A stretch of 64,000 nucleotides of DNA from assembly GCA_963698265.1 (NCBI GenBank), contig CAVOQC010000005.1, forward strand, positions 186,001-250,000, in the 5' to 3' direction. The translations under genes and the position numbers were made by a program. The notes under the pieces were generated by a model that worked only from the letters and a program-made list of their open reading frames with translations, ran no database searches and was not told the origin of the DNA. This document shows, piece after piece, positions 1 through 11,009 of this stretch (position 1 is the first letter of the stretch; the number at the start of each line of letters is the position of its first letter). The DNA comes from FEB-7 sp963698265 (GTDB taxonomy: Bacteria > Pseudomonadota > Gammaproteobacteria > Burkholderiales > Usitatibacteraceae).

Positions 1-127
1 CCTTGCCCTTCGGCGTTTCGGTGGCGACCACGTGGCTGAACTTGATGACGATGGGGCGCTGCGCGGACGCGGCGCCGGCGAGGAGGGTGGCCGCGGCGGC
101 CGCGGCGATGAAAGTCCTGCGAATCAC
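1..127 (-). CDS. TRAP transporter solute receptor, DctP family (5' end only)
   Basis: Only the first 42 codons are inside the window; the gene runs off the left edge. The GTG start is followed by a signal peptide (MIRRTFIAAAAATLLAGAAS, then AQ). The mature N-terminus reads IVIKFSHVVATETPKGK, the typical opening of DctP-family periplasmic receptors of TRAP transporters. It is divergent from the histidine kinase that follows. Together with the complete DctPQM set at 2.9-5.7 kb, this means two TRAP receptors flank one two-component system. Substrate unknown; family assignment is good despite the truncation. Confidence 0.8.
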   Translation of the reverse strand, partial: MIRRTFIAAAAAATLLAGAASAQRPIVIKFSHVVATETPKGK

Positions 128-279
128 GGTGCTAGACCTCGCGCGAGGCGAATCAAGGCGAAGGGCCCCTGCGGAAAGGGGCCACGATGAGGCCATCGTG
201 TACCGGTTCGCCGCAGCCGGGGATGGTGGATTTCCACATTCCCGTTTACAGGGCGTCGCCGGGGCGAGACGATAGCCGG

Positions 280-2286
280 GTGTCCCTCGCCACGCTACCG
301 CCCCCGGCCGGTCCCGCGACCGCCGCCCCGCCCGCCCGCCCGGCGTCCAGGATGTGGCGGCGGCTGCGCTGGTGGATCCCGGGCGTCATCGTCGTGCTGC
401 TGCTCGGCGCGACCTCGTTTCTCCTGACGCTCTCCGACCTGCACGAGCGCGCCGAGGCGGGCAACCAGCTCGTGGCCGACACGCTGTGGGTCCGGCAGTC
501 GCTCACGTTCCAGCTCGAGCGCGAGGCCGAAGCGCTGCAGCTCATCGCCTCCGACTTGGCCGCCGGGAACCTGACGCGCGGCGCGCTCGAGGCGCAGCTG
601 CAGGTCTTCCTGCGCCGCGGTCGCGAGTCGCTCGTGGTCGCGCTCATGACGCAGGGCGCGCAGTCCTCGGAGATCCTCGCCCGGGACGCCTCGATCTCGG
701 GCATGGACCCGCTGGGGGCCACGCCGTCGGCCGCGATCGAGGCCGCGATGGCCAAGGCGCTGCGCAGCGGCGAAGCGGTCTTCGGCCCGCCCTTCGCGGC
801 GCCGTGGGGCGCGGGGCTGGTGCTGGTGGCTCCCGTGAAGGGCGCGACGCAGTCCTTCCTCGTGGCCGTCTACTGGCTCGAGCGCGCGCTCGACGGGATG
901 GTGCCGTGGTCCTTCGCGCAGTCGCACGAGGTGACGCTCTCGGACGTGACCGGCACGGTGCACGCGCGCCGGGCTTCCGCGGGCCGCGGACGGGGCGTCT
1001 ACACGCACCAGACGCCGCTCGAGATTCCCGGCACGACGCTGGTCCTGGGAACCGACAGCCTGCGCGGGCCGCCGGACTGGATCACGAACGTGATCCGGGG
1101 CGGGACGGTGGCGCTCGCGATCCTGCTCGTCTGGAGCCTGTGGGCGCTGTGGCGGGACGTGCAGCGCCGCGTTGCGGCGGAGCACCGGCTGCGCGAGGAA
1201 GTGGCGTTCCGGCGCGCGATGGGAGACTCCGCGGTGATCGGGCTGCGCGCGCGCGACCTGGACGGGCGCGTGACCTTCGTGAACCCGGCGTTCTGCCGCA
1301 TGGTGGGGCTGCCGGAGGAAGCGCTGGTGGGGCACGGGCCACCGATGCCCTACTGGATCCCCGAGCGCGCCGACGAGTACCAGCGTCGCGTCGACCAGGT
1401 GCTCTCCGGCCAGGCGAGCGCGGCGCCCTTCGAGACGGAGTTCCGGCGCGCCGACGGCGAGCGCTTCCCGGTGGTGATCTACGACGCGCCGCTGCGCGAC
1501 GCCGACGGGCGCCAGACCGGCTGGATGAGCTCCATCCTCGACGCGACGGAGGAGAAGAACGCCGAGGAACGCGAGCGCCTGCAGCACGAGCGCCTGCAGA
1601 CGGCCGCGCGCCTCACCACCATGGGCGAGATGGCCTCCTCGCTCGCCCACGAGCTGAACCAGCCCCTGGGCGCCATCGCGAGCTACCTCGCGGGATCGAT
1701 CAACCTGATCGAGCGCGGGGGCGCCAGCGCCGACGATCTCGGCCCGGCGCTCGCCAAGGCGAGCCAGCAGGCGCAGCGCGCGGGCCAGGTGATCCGCCGC
1801 GTGCACGAGTTCGTGCGCAAACGCGAACCGCAGCGCGTGGCGCTCGACGCCGGGCGGCTCCTCGAGGAATGCCGCGCGTTGGTCGAGCTGCAGGCGCGGC
1901 GCACCGGCGCCCACATCAGCGTGGAGGTCGAGCCCGGCCTCGCGCCCATCGTGGGCGATTCGGTCATGCTCGAGCAGGTGATCCTGAACCTCACGCGAAA
2001 CGCGATCGAGGCGATGGCGGAGGTGGACCCCGGCCGGCGCGTCCTCGCGATCGCCGCGCGCCGCGGCGAGGCGGGCGGTGCGCGCATCAGCGTGCGCGAC
2101 CGCGGCACGGGCATCCCCGACTCGGTGGCCGAGCAGCTCTTCTCGCCCTTCTTCACGACCAAGGCCGAGGGCATGGGCATGGGGCTTTCCATCTGCCGCT
2201 CGATCGTGGAGGCCCACGGCGGCAAGCTCGCCTTCGAGCGGCACGACCTCGGCACGGAGTTCCACATGCAGTTCCCGCCGCCGTGA
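280..2286 (+). CDS. Sensor histidine kinase, DctS/DctB-like, with PAS domain
   Basis: Membrane sensor kinase of about 668 aa. There is an N-terminal membrane helix (IPGVIVVLLLGATSFLLT), a periplasmic sensor region, and a second helix (GGTVALAILLVWSLWALW). A cytoplasmic PAS domain (around FCRMVGLPEEALVG) and the kinase core follow. The H-box is SSLAHELNQPLGAI, with His near residue 457. The N-box is NLTRNAIEAM and the ATP-lid motifs are RDRGTGIP and GMGMGLSICRSIVEAHGG. It sits between two TRAP-transporter loci and its stop overlaps the response regulator by four bases (GTGA), as in the DctS/DctR pair that controls dicarboxylate TRAP uptake in Rhodobacter. That parallel is inference. The start is uncertain: GTG at 280 is used, while ATG 187 (upstream aagggg) and ATG 352 are also in frame. 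Confidence 0.88.
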   Translation: MSLATLPPPAGPATAAPPARPASRMWRRLRWWIPGVIVVLLLGATSFLLTLSDLHERAEAGNQLVADTLWVRQSLTFQLEREAEALQLIASDLAAGNLTRGALEAQLQVFLRRGRESLVVALMTQGAQSSEILARDASISGMDPLGATPSAAIEAAMAKALRSGEAVFGPPFAAPWGAGLVLVAPVKGATQSFLVAVYWLERALDGMVPWSFAQSHEVTLSDVTGTVHARRASAGRGRGVYTHQTPLEIPGTTLVLGTDSLRGPPDWITNVIRGGTVALAILLVWSLWALWRDVQRRVAAEHRLREEVAFRRAMGDSAVIGLRARDLDGRVTFVNPAFCRMVGLPEEALVGHGPPMPYWIPERADEYQRRVDQVLSGQASAAPFETEFRRADGERFPVVIYDAPLRDADGRQTGWMSSILDATEEKNAEERERLQHERLQTAARLTTMGEMASSLAHELNQPLGAIASYLAGSINLIERGGASADDLGPALAKASQQAQRAGQVIRRVHEFVRKREPQRVALDAGRLLEECRALVELQARRTGAHISVEVEPGLAPIVGDSVMLEQVILNLTRNAIEAMAEVDPGRRVLAIAARRGEAGGARISVRDRGTGIPDSVAEQLFSPFFTTKAEGMGMGLSICRSIVEAHGGKLAFERHDLGTEFHMQFPPP

Positions 2287-2900
2287 TCCACGTCGTCGAC
2301 GACGAGGAGCCGATCCGGGACGCGCTCGCGTGGCTGCTGCGCTCGCGCGACCTCGCCTGCCGCACCTTCGCCTCGGCCGAGGAGTTCCTCGCCTTCGTCG
2401 AGGCGGGAAGCGCCGACGGGTCCAAGCCCGGGGCGCTGCTCCTGGACGTGCGCATGAGCGGCCTGGGCGGGCTCGAGCTCTTCGAGCGCCTGGGCGAGGA
2501 GGGGCGGCTCGCCGCGTGGCCGGTCGTCTTCCTCACCGGCCACGGCGACGTGCCGATGGCGGTCGAGGCGTTGAAGCGCGGCGCGTTCGATTTCGTCGAG
2601 AAGCCCTTCAACGACAATTCCCTCGCCGACCGGCTCATCGCCGCGCTCGAGGAGTCGCGCCGGCGCATCGGGGAGATGCGCGAGAAGGGGCTGCTCGACG
2701 GGCGACTCGCCGCCCTCACGGCCCGCGAGCGCGAGGTCCTCGACTTGATCGTCGAAGGGCACTACAACAAGGTGATCGCCGACCGGCTGGGCATCGCCAT
2801 GCGCACGGTGGAGGTCTACCGCGCGCGCGTCTTCGAGAAGATGGGCGTGAAGAGCGCGGTGGAGCTCGCCCGCGTGCTCGGCGAGAGAGGCGAGGCGTGA
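2283..2900 (+). CDS. Response regulator, FixJ/DctR type (REC + LuxR HTH)
   Basis: Two-domain regulator of 205 aa. The receiver domain opens VIHVVDDEEPIRDAL, has phospho-acceptor Asp55 in LLLDVRMSG, the switch Thr in FLTGHGD, and Lys in VEKPFND. The C-terminal LuxR/FixJ helix-turn-helix begins LTAREREVLDLIVEG and contains NKVIADRLGIAMRTVEVYRA. Translation starts at a GTG overlapping the kinase stop, so the two are co-translated partners. The neighbouring TRAP genes are the likely targets. The family is clear; the target promoters are inferred from position only. Confidence 0.92.
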   Translation: MIHVVDDEEPIRDALAWLLRSRDLACRTFASAEEFLAFVEAGSADGSKPGALLLDVRMSGLGGLELFERLGEEGRLAAWPVVFLTGHGDVPMAVEALKRGAFDFVEKPFNDNSLADRLIAALEESRRRIGEMREKGLLDGRLAALTAREREVLDLIVEGHYNKVIADRLGIAMRTVEVYRARVFEKMGVKSAVELARVLGERGEA

Positions 2901-2901
2901 C

Positions 2902-4194
2902 TCACATCCGGTCGGGAAGCCAGGTGACGATCGCGGGGAAGAAGTAGATCAGCGCCACGGCGGCGACCAGCAACGCGAAGAGCGGCAGCGTCACGCGCGC
3001 GATCCACGGGATCTGCCTGCCCGTCATGCCCTGCAGCACGAAGAGGTTGAAGCCCACGGGCGGGGTGATCTGCGCCATCTCCACCACGATCACGGTGAAT
3101 ATCCCGAACCAGATGAGGTCGATGCCGGCGGCCTGGATGGTGGGCAGGATCACGCCCATCGTGAGCACCACCATCGAGATGCCGTCGAGGAAGCAGCCCA
3201 GCACGATGTAGAAGAGCGCCAGGGCGAAGAGGAGCCAGAAGGGCGTGAGCCCGAGGCCGGTGATGTACTCCGCGAGGTGGCGCGGCAGCCCGATGTAGCC
3301 CATGGAGAGCGTGAGAAAGGCCGCGCCCGCGAGGATGAGCGCGATCATGCAGTACAGGCGCGTGGCCCCCATGAGGCTCTCCGCGAAGACCTTCAGGCTC
3401 ATCGAGCCCTGCGCCCAGGAAAGGGCCAGCGCGCCGACCACGCCCAGCGCCGCGGCCTCCGTGGCCGTGGCGATGCCGACGTAGATGGAGCCCAGCACCA
3501 GCAGGATGAGGGTGAGCGCCGGGAATGAGGTGGCGGGAGGCGCGCAGCTTCGCGCCGAAGGAGAGCGGCGCGTCGGGGGCGGGATGCGGTGCGGGAAGAC
3601 GAGCGACCACGCGACGGTGTAGCCCATGAAGAGCCCCGCGATGAGCAGCCCCGGCAGCACGCCCGCGATGAAGAGCTTGGTGATCGAGACCTCGGCCGTG
3701 ACCCCGTAGACGATCATGATGATGGAGGGCGGGATGAGCAGCCCCAGCGTGCCGGCGCCGGCCAGGGTGCCGACGGTCATGTCCTCGGGATAGCCGCGCT
3801 TCTTCAGCTCCGGCAGCGTCATCTTGCCGATGGTCGCGCAGGTGGCCGCACTCGAGCCCGAAACCGCCGCGAAAAGCGTGCAGCCGATGATGTTCGTGTG
3901 CAGGAGCCTGCCCGGCAGGCGCTGCAGCCACGGCGAGAGGCCGCGGAACATGTCCTCGGAGAGCTTGGTGCGGAAGAGGATCTCGCCCATCCACAGGAAG
4001 AGCGGCAGGGCGGTGAGGGTCCACGACGACATCGACCCCCAGACCGTGACCGCCATGGCGTCGCCCACGGGCCGGATGGTGAAGAGCTCCATGCCGATCC
4101 AGGCCACGCCCAGGAGCGCGATCCCGATCCAGAGCCCGCTCGCGAGCAGCACGAAGAGGAGTGCGACGAGGAGGGCGGTGATGGCGAGATCCAT
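2902..4194 (-). CDS. dctM: TRAP transporter large permease, DctM/SiaM type
   Basis: The large membrane subunit of a TRAP transporter (430 aa, about 12 hydrophobic segments) moves the solute with Na+ coupling. Family hallmarks include PLFLWMGEILFRTKLSEDMF, AAVSGSSAATCATIG, GTLGLLIPPSIIMIVYGV and the C-terminal EMAQITPPVGFNLFVLQG. It is the last gene of the dctP-dctQ-dctM operon, six bases after dctQ. One oddity: for about 19 codons in the middle loop (3519-3579) the reading frame gives a Pro/Arg/Ser-rich stretch. The alternative frame gives DAPLSFGAKLRASRHLIP, which looks like the true family sequence. The gene therefore appears to carry two compensating single-base indels; see findings. Confidence 0.93.
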   Translation of the reverse strand: MDLAITALLVALLFVLLASGLWIGIALLGVAWIGMELFTIRPVGDAMAVTVWGSMSSWTLTALPLFLWMGEILFRTKLSEDMFRGLSPWLQRLPGRLLHTNIIGCTLFAAVSGSSAATCATIGKMTLPELKKRGYPEDMTVGTLAGAGTLGLLIPPSIIMIVYGVTAEVSITKLFIAGVLPGLLIAGLFMGYTVAWSLVFPHRIPPPTRRSPSARSCAPPATSFPALTLILLVLGSIYVGIATATEAAALGVVGALALSWAQGSMSLKVFAESLMGATRLYCMIALILAGAAFLTLSMGYIGLPRHLAEYITGLGLTPFWLLFALALFYIVLGCFLDGISMVVLTMGVILPTIQAAGIDLIWFGIFTVIVVEMAQITPPVGFNLFVLQGMTGRQIPWIARVTLPLFALLVAAVALIYFFPAIVTWLPDRM

Positions 4195-4200
4195 GGCGCG

Positions 4201-4713
4201 CTACTCCCGGAGCCCCGTTCCGGAGCCTGCCGCGGCGGACGGGTGGCGCCCGCGAAGGTGCAGCACGAGCTCGTCCACCATCGCCACCGCGAGGATGATC
4301 GCGCCCGCCGCCATCGCGATCTGGGGAACCCACAGCGGAGTCGCGTCGTTGCCCTGCGAGATGTCGTTGAACACGTGCGACTGCCACGCCAGGCGCACGC
4401 TGTAGTACGCCACCACGGTGCAGAAGAAGATGCCCGCGGCGTGGGACCACAGCTCGAGGGCGCGGGTCACGCGCGTGCCGGAACGCTGCAGGAAGAGGGT
4501 CACGCGGATGTGCTCGCCGCGCTTCAGGGTGTGGGCGAGCGCGAGGAAGGCCGCCGCCGCCATGCAGTAGCCCGCGTAGGCGTCGGAGCCGCGCAGGTTG
4601 AATCCCAGGAGCCGGCCGAGCACGCTCGCGAGCACCATCGCGAGCACGCCCACCATGAAAAACGCCGCGGCCCAGGCCGCGGCGTCGTAGAGCAGGTCGA
4701 GGCCCTTGCGCAT
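4201..4713 (-). CDS. dctQ: TRAP transporter small permease, DctQ type
   Basis: Small membrane subunit of 170 aa with four hydrophobic segments, for example AAAWAAAFFMVGVLAMVLASVL and the third in AAGIFFCTVVAYYSVRLAW. It has the DctQ-type region TLKRGEHIRVTLFLQRSG in the central loop. It forms the membrane complex with DctM and docks the periplasmic receptor. It lies between dctP (67-base gap) and dctM (6-base gap) in one operon. The C-terminal tail is Gly/Ser/Ala-rich. Assignment rests on size, topology and position, and is secure. Confidence 0.9.
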   Translation of the reverse strand: MRKGLDLLYDAAAWAAAFFMVGVLAMVLASVLGRLLGFNLRGSDAYAGYCMAAAAFLALAHTLKRGEHIRVTLFLQRSGTRVTRALELWSHAAGIFFCTVVAYYSVRLAWQSHVFNDISQGNDATPLWVPQIAMAAGAIILAVAMVDELVLHLRGRHPSAAAGSGTGLRE

Positions 4714-4780
4714 CAGGAAGCCCCGCCCCCGGCGGGAACGGGCCGGGGGAAGGGTTCGTGGCGCCCGGCCTCGGCCCGCG

Positions 4781-5749
4781 TCACTTGCGGAAGGCTTCGA
4801 TGATCGCCTTGCCGTCCGGGCCGGCGTTCTTCAGCCACTCCTCGGTCATGGTCGCGCCGATCTTCTGGAAATCGGCCTTCAGTTGCGCCGAGGGAAGCGA
4901 GACGTTCATGCCGTTCTTCTTCAACTCGCCCAGGTAGAACATGGTCTTCGCTTCCGATGCCTTCCAGCCCCGCGTCTCGGCGTCCAGGGCCGCACCGGTG
5001 ACCGCGTCGCGCGTGGCCTTGTCGAGCGCCTCGAAGGCCTTGCGATTGACGAACACGATGTTCTTCGGGAGCCAGGCCTGCGTGTCGTAGTAGTTCTTCA
5101 CCACTTCCCACGCCTTGGTGTCGTAGCCCGTGGCGCCCGAGGTGATGTTGGCGTTCACCGCGCCCGTGGCCATGGCCTGCGCGAGCTCCGCGGCCTGGAT
5201 CGTGACCGGCTGGGCGCCCGCGAGCTCCGCGATCCGCGAGGTCGCCGGGTTGTAGGCGCGCATCTTCAGGCCCTTCATGTCGGCGATGGAGTCCAGGGGC
5301 TTGGTGGAATAGATGCCCTGCGGCGGCCACGGGACCGCGTAGAGCACGACCATGCCCTGCTTGGCGAATCGGTCCTCGATCGCCGTGCGGGAGGCCTTCC
5401 AGAGCTTGGCGGCCGCGATGAAGCTCGTGGCCAGGAAAGGCACGGAATCGACGCCGAAGATCGGGTCCTCGTTGGAGTAGCCGGAGATGAGGATCTCGCC
5501 CGCCTGGGCCTGCCCGCCCTGGACGGCGCGCTTGATCTCGGGCGCCTTGAAGAGGGAGGCGCCGGGGTGCACGGTGATCTTCAGCTTCCCGCCGCTCGCC
5601 TTCTCCACGTCGGCCGCGAACTGGACGATGTTCTCGGTGTGGAAGTTGGTCGCGGGATAGGGTGTGGGCATGTCCCACTTGGTCTGTGCCGCGGCGCCGA
5701 GCGAGACGGCCAGCGCAAGGGCGCCCGACAGGGCGTGGATCGATCGCAT
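4781..5749 (-). CDS. dctP: TRAP transporter periplasmic solute receptor, DctP family
   Basis: Secreted receptor of 322 aa. The signal peptide ends GAAAQ, and the mature protein starts TKWDMPTPYPATNFHTENI. The conserved ligand Arg is probably in MKGLKMRAYNPATSRIAEL; this region binds the substrate carboxylate in DctP proteins. GGAGAA seven bases before ATG supports the start. It is the first gene of the dctPQM operon. The promoter region is shared with the divergent 5-oxoprolinase gene, which suggests co-regulation and perhaps a common substrate such as pyroglutamate or a related cyclic amide. The substrate idea is inference; the family is certain. Confidence 0.93.
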   Translation of the reverse strand: MRSIHALSGALALAVSLGAAAQTKWDMPTPYPATNFHTENIVQFAADVEKASGGKLKITVHPGASLFKAPEIKRAVQGGQAQAGEILISGYSNEDPIFGVDSVPFLATSFIAAAKLWKASRTAIEDRFAKQGMVVLYAVPWPPQGIYSTKPLDSIADMKGLKMRAYNPATSRIAELAGAQPVTIQAAELAQAMATGAVNANITSGATGYDTKAWEVVKNYYDTQAWLPKNIVFVNRKAFEALDKATRDAVTGAALDAETRGWKASEAKTMFYLGELKKNGMNVSLPSAQLKADFQKIGATMTEEWLKNAGPDGKAIIEAFRK

Positions 5750-5808
5750 AGGGGTTCTCCGGGAAGGGGGGTCGTGGCCTCTCCACGGTAGCTACCGGGC
5801 GGCGCCCT

Positions 5809-5824
5809 TGTCAATTCATTGACA
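5809..5824. promoter_or_regulatory. 16-bp palindromic operator overlapping divergent -35 elements
   Basis: TGTCAAT-TC-ATTGACA is a perfect inverted repeat in the 122-base gap between dctP (minus) and the 5-oxoprolinase gene (plus). Each arm contains TTGACA read outward, the consensus -35 hexamer, one for each direction. A regulator bound here could control both genes. The shape (short spacer, GTC/GAC ends) resembles GntR-family operators, but no such regulator is in the window. Confidence 0.55.
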
Positions 5825-5871
5825 CCGCATGGCCGCGGGGCCACATTGGCGCCTCGACGCAATTCCCCCCC

Positions 5872-9480
<3,609 letters not shown>

Positions 9481-9625
9481 ACGGGCATCCCGCGCCTGCC
9501 TGATCCAGCGCAAGGATCGCTCGCAGGCGCGTGGCACATTTCTTGTTGAGTGGCTGCAGGCGCGTGAATTGCGCCGCGATTGCCGTTGTAGCCGCGCAGC
9601 GACGCAACTTGTGCGAAATATCGCT

Positions 9626-9653
9626 TTGTCGCGCAACGCGCCGCGTATAAAAT
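9626..9653 (+). promoter_or_regulatory. Sigma-70-like promoter of dusB-fis
   Basis: TTGTCG, 16 bases, then TAAAAT (within TATAAAAT), about 40 bases before the dusB GTG start. The surrounding sequence is markedly less GC-rich than the genes. The 213-base gap 9481-9693 holds nothing else recognisable. Confidence 0.5.
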
Positions 9654-9693
9654 AGGCGCCTTTTCCGCGGCTCACAAACCGACTACAAACGCC

Positions 9694-10707
9694 GTGAAGA
9701 TCGGATCCATTTCCCTCCGGAACAACCTCGTGGTCGCGCCCATGGCTGGCGTGACGGACAGGCCTTTCCGCCAGCTTTGCAAGAAGATGGGCGCGGGGAT
9801 GGCCGTCTCCGAGATGGTCGCGTCCAATTCCCTCCTGTGGGGCTCGGAAAAGACGATCCGTCGCGGCAACCACGAGGGCGAGGTCGAGCCGAAGGTCATC
9901 CAGATCGCGGGCTCCGACCCGGCGATGCTCGCCGAGGCAGCGAAATACAACGTCGACAGCGGCGCCCAGATCATCGACATCAACATGGGCTGCCCGGCCA
10001 AGAAGATCTGCAACGTGGCCGCGGGCTCGGCGCTCCTGAAGGACGAGCCCCTCGTCGCGCGCATCGTGGAGGCCGTGGTCCGGGCGGTGGCCGTGCCGGT
10101 CACCCTCAAGTTCCGCACCGGCTGGAACCTGGAGAACCGCAACGCCCTCGCGATCGCCCGCATCGCGGAGCAAAGCGGCATCGCCGCCATCGCGCTCCAC
10201 GGGCGCACGCGCGCCTGCATGTACACGGGCGAGGCCGAGTACGACACCATCCGCGCGGTGAAGGCCGCGGTGTCGATCCCGGTCATGGCCAACGGCGACA
10301 TCGATTCGCCGGAGAAGGCGAAGCACGTGCTCGAGTACACCGGGGCGGACGCCGTGATGATCGGCCGGGCCGCCCAGGGGCGGCCGTGGATCTTCCGGGA
10401 GATCGCGCATTTCCTGGCCACCGGCGAGCACCTGCCGCCGCCCGAGACCGCGGAGATCCGCGAAGTCCTCCTGGGCCATCTCGACGATCTCTACGCCTTT
10501 TACGGTCTCGAGCGCGGCGCGAAGGTGGCGCGCAAGCACATCGCCTGGTACACGAAGGGATTGAAGAACTCCGCCCTCTTCCGCGCCCGCATGAACCAGC
10601 TCCAGAGCGCCGGAGAACAGCTCGACGCCGTCCGCCTCTTCTTCGACGGCCTTGCCGAGCGCTCCGAGCGCCTCGAATACGACGATGAGGTGGCCCTTGC
10701 AGCCTAG
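9694..10707 (+). CDS. dusB: tRNA-dihydrouridine synthase B
   Basis: FMN- and NADPH-dependent enzyme (337 aa) that reduces specific uridines of tRNA to dihydrouridine. The TIM-barrel FMN domain starts LRNNLVVAPMAGVTDRPFRQ. The active-site loop DINMGCPAKKICNVAAGSAL carries the catalytic Cys, and VTLKFRTGW, ALHGRTR and DAVMIGRAAQGRPWIF are typical Dus motifs. It starts at GTG. It is followed by an overlapping fis gene, the conserved dusB-fis operon of proteobacteria, which strongly supports subfamily B. Confidence 0.96.
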   Translation: MKIGSISLRNNLVVAPMAGVTDRPFRQLCKKMGAGMAVSEMVASNSLLWGSEKTIRRGNHEGEVEPKVIQIAGSDPAMLAEAAKYNVDSGAQIIDINMGCPAKKICNVAAGSALLKDEPLVARIVEAVVRAVAVPVTLKFRTGWNLENRNALAIARIAEQSGIAAIALHGRTRACMYTGEAEYDTIRAVKAAVSIPVMANGDIDSPEKAKHVLEYTGADAVMIGRAAQGRPWIFREIAHFLATGEHLPPPETAEIREVLLGHLDDLYAFYGLERGAKVARKHIAWYTKGLKNSALFRARMNQLQSAGEQLDAVRLFFDGLAERSERLEYDDEVALAA

Positions 10708-10978
10708 AACCCATGCCCGAGCCGCCGCCAGGGCGGAAGCCGTCGAGCGCGAGAACGAACTGTCCACGACCGTGCGCAAGATGATGAAGCAGTACTTCAA
10801 GGATCTCGACGGCGAGAAGACCTGCGGCATCTACAACATGGTCGTCAACTGCGTCGAGCGGCCGCTGCTGGAGGTGGTGATGAACCACGCGCGGGGCAAC
10901 CAGACGCGCGCCGCCGAGCTGCTCGGCATCAACCGCAACACGCTCCGCAAGAAACTGCAGGAACACGGCATCGACTGA
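10685..10978 (+). CDS. fis: Nucleoid-associated DNA-binding protein Fis
   Basis: Small DNA-bending protein that shapes the nucleoid and adjusts rRNA/tRNA promoters. The core TVRKMMKQYFKDLDGEKTCG and the C-terminal helix-turn-helix GNQTRAAELLGINRNTLRKK are highly typical. Translation is drawn from ATG 10685, overlapping the end of dusB by 23 bases, giving 97 aa. Usual beta/gamma-proteobacterial Fis is nearer 77-98 aa, so a later TTG at 10697 is also possible. No good ribosome-binding site is visible, consistent with translational coupling to dusB. Confidence 0.93.
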   Translation: MRWPLQPRTHARAAARAEAVERENELSTTVRKMMKQYFKDLDGEKTCGIYNMVVNCVERPLLEVVMNHARGNQTRAAELLGINRNTLRKKLQEHGID

Positions 10979-11009
10979 GCCGTTCGTCCTGCGCACCCGA
11001 GGACGGGCG

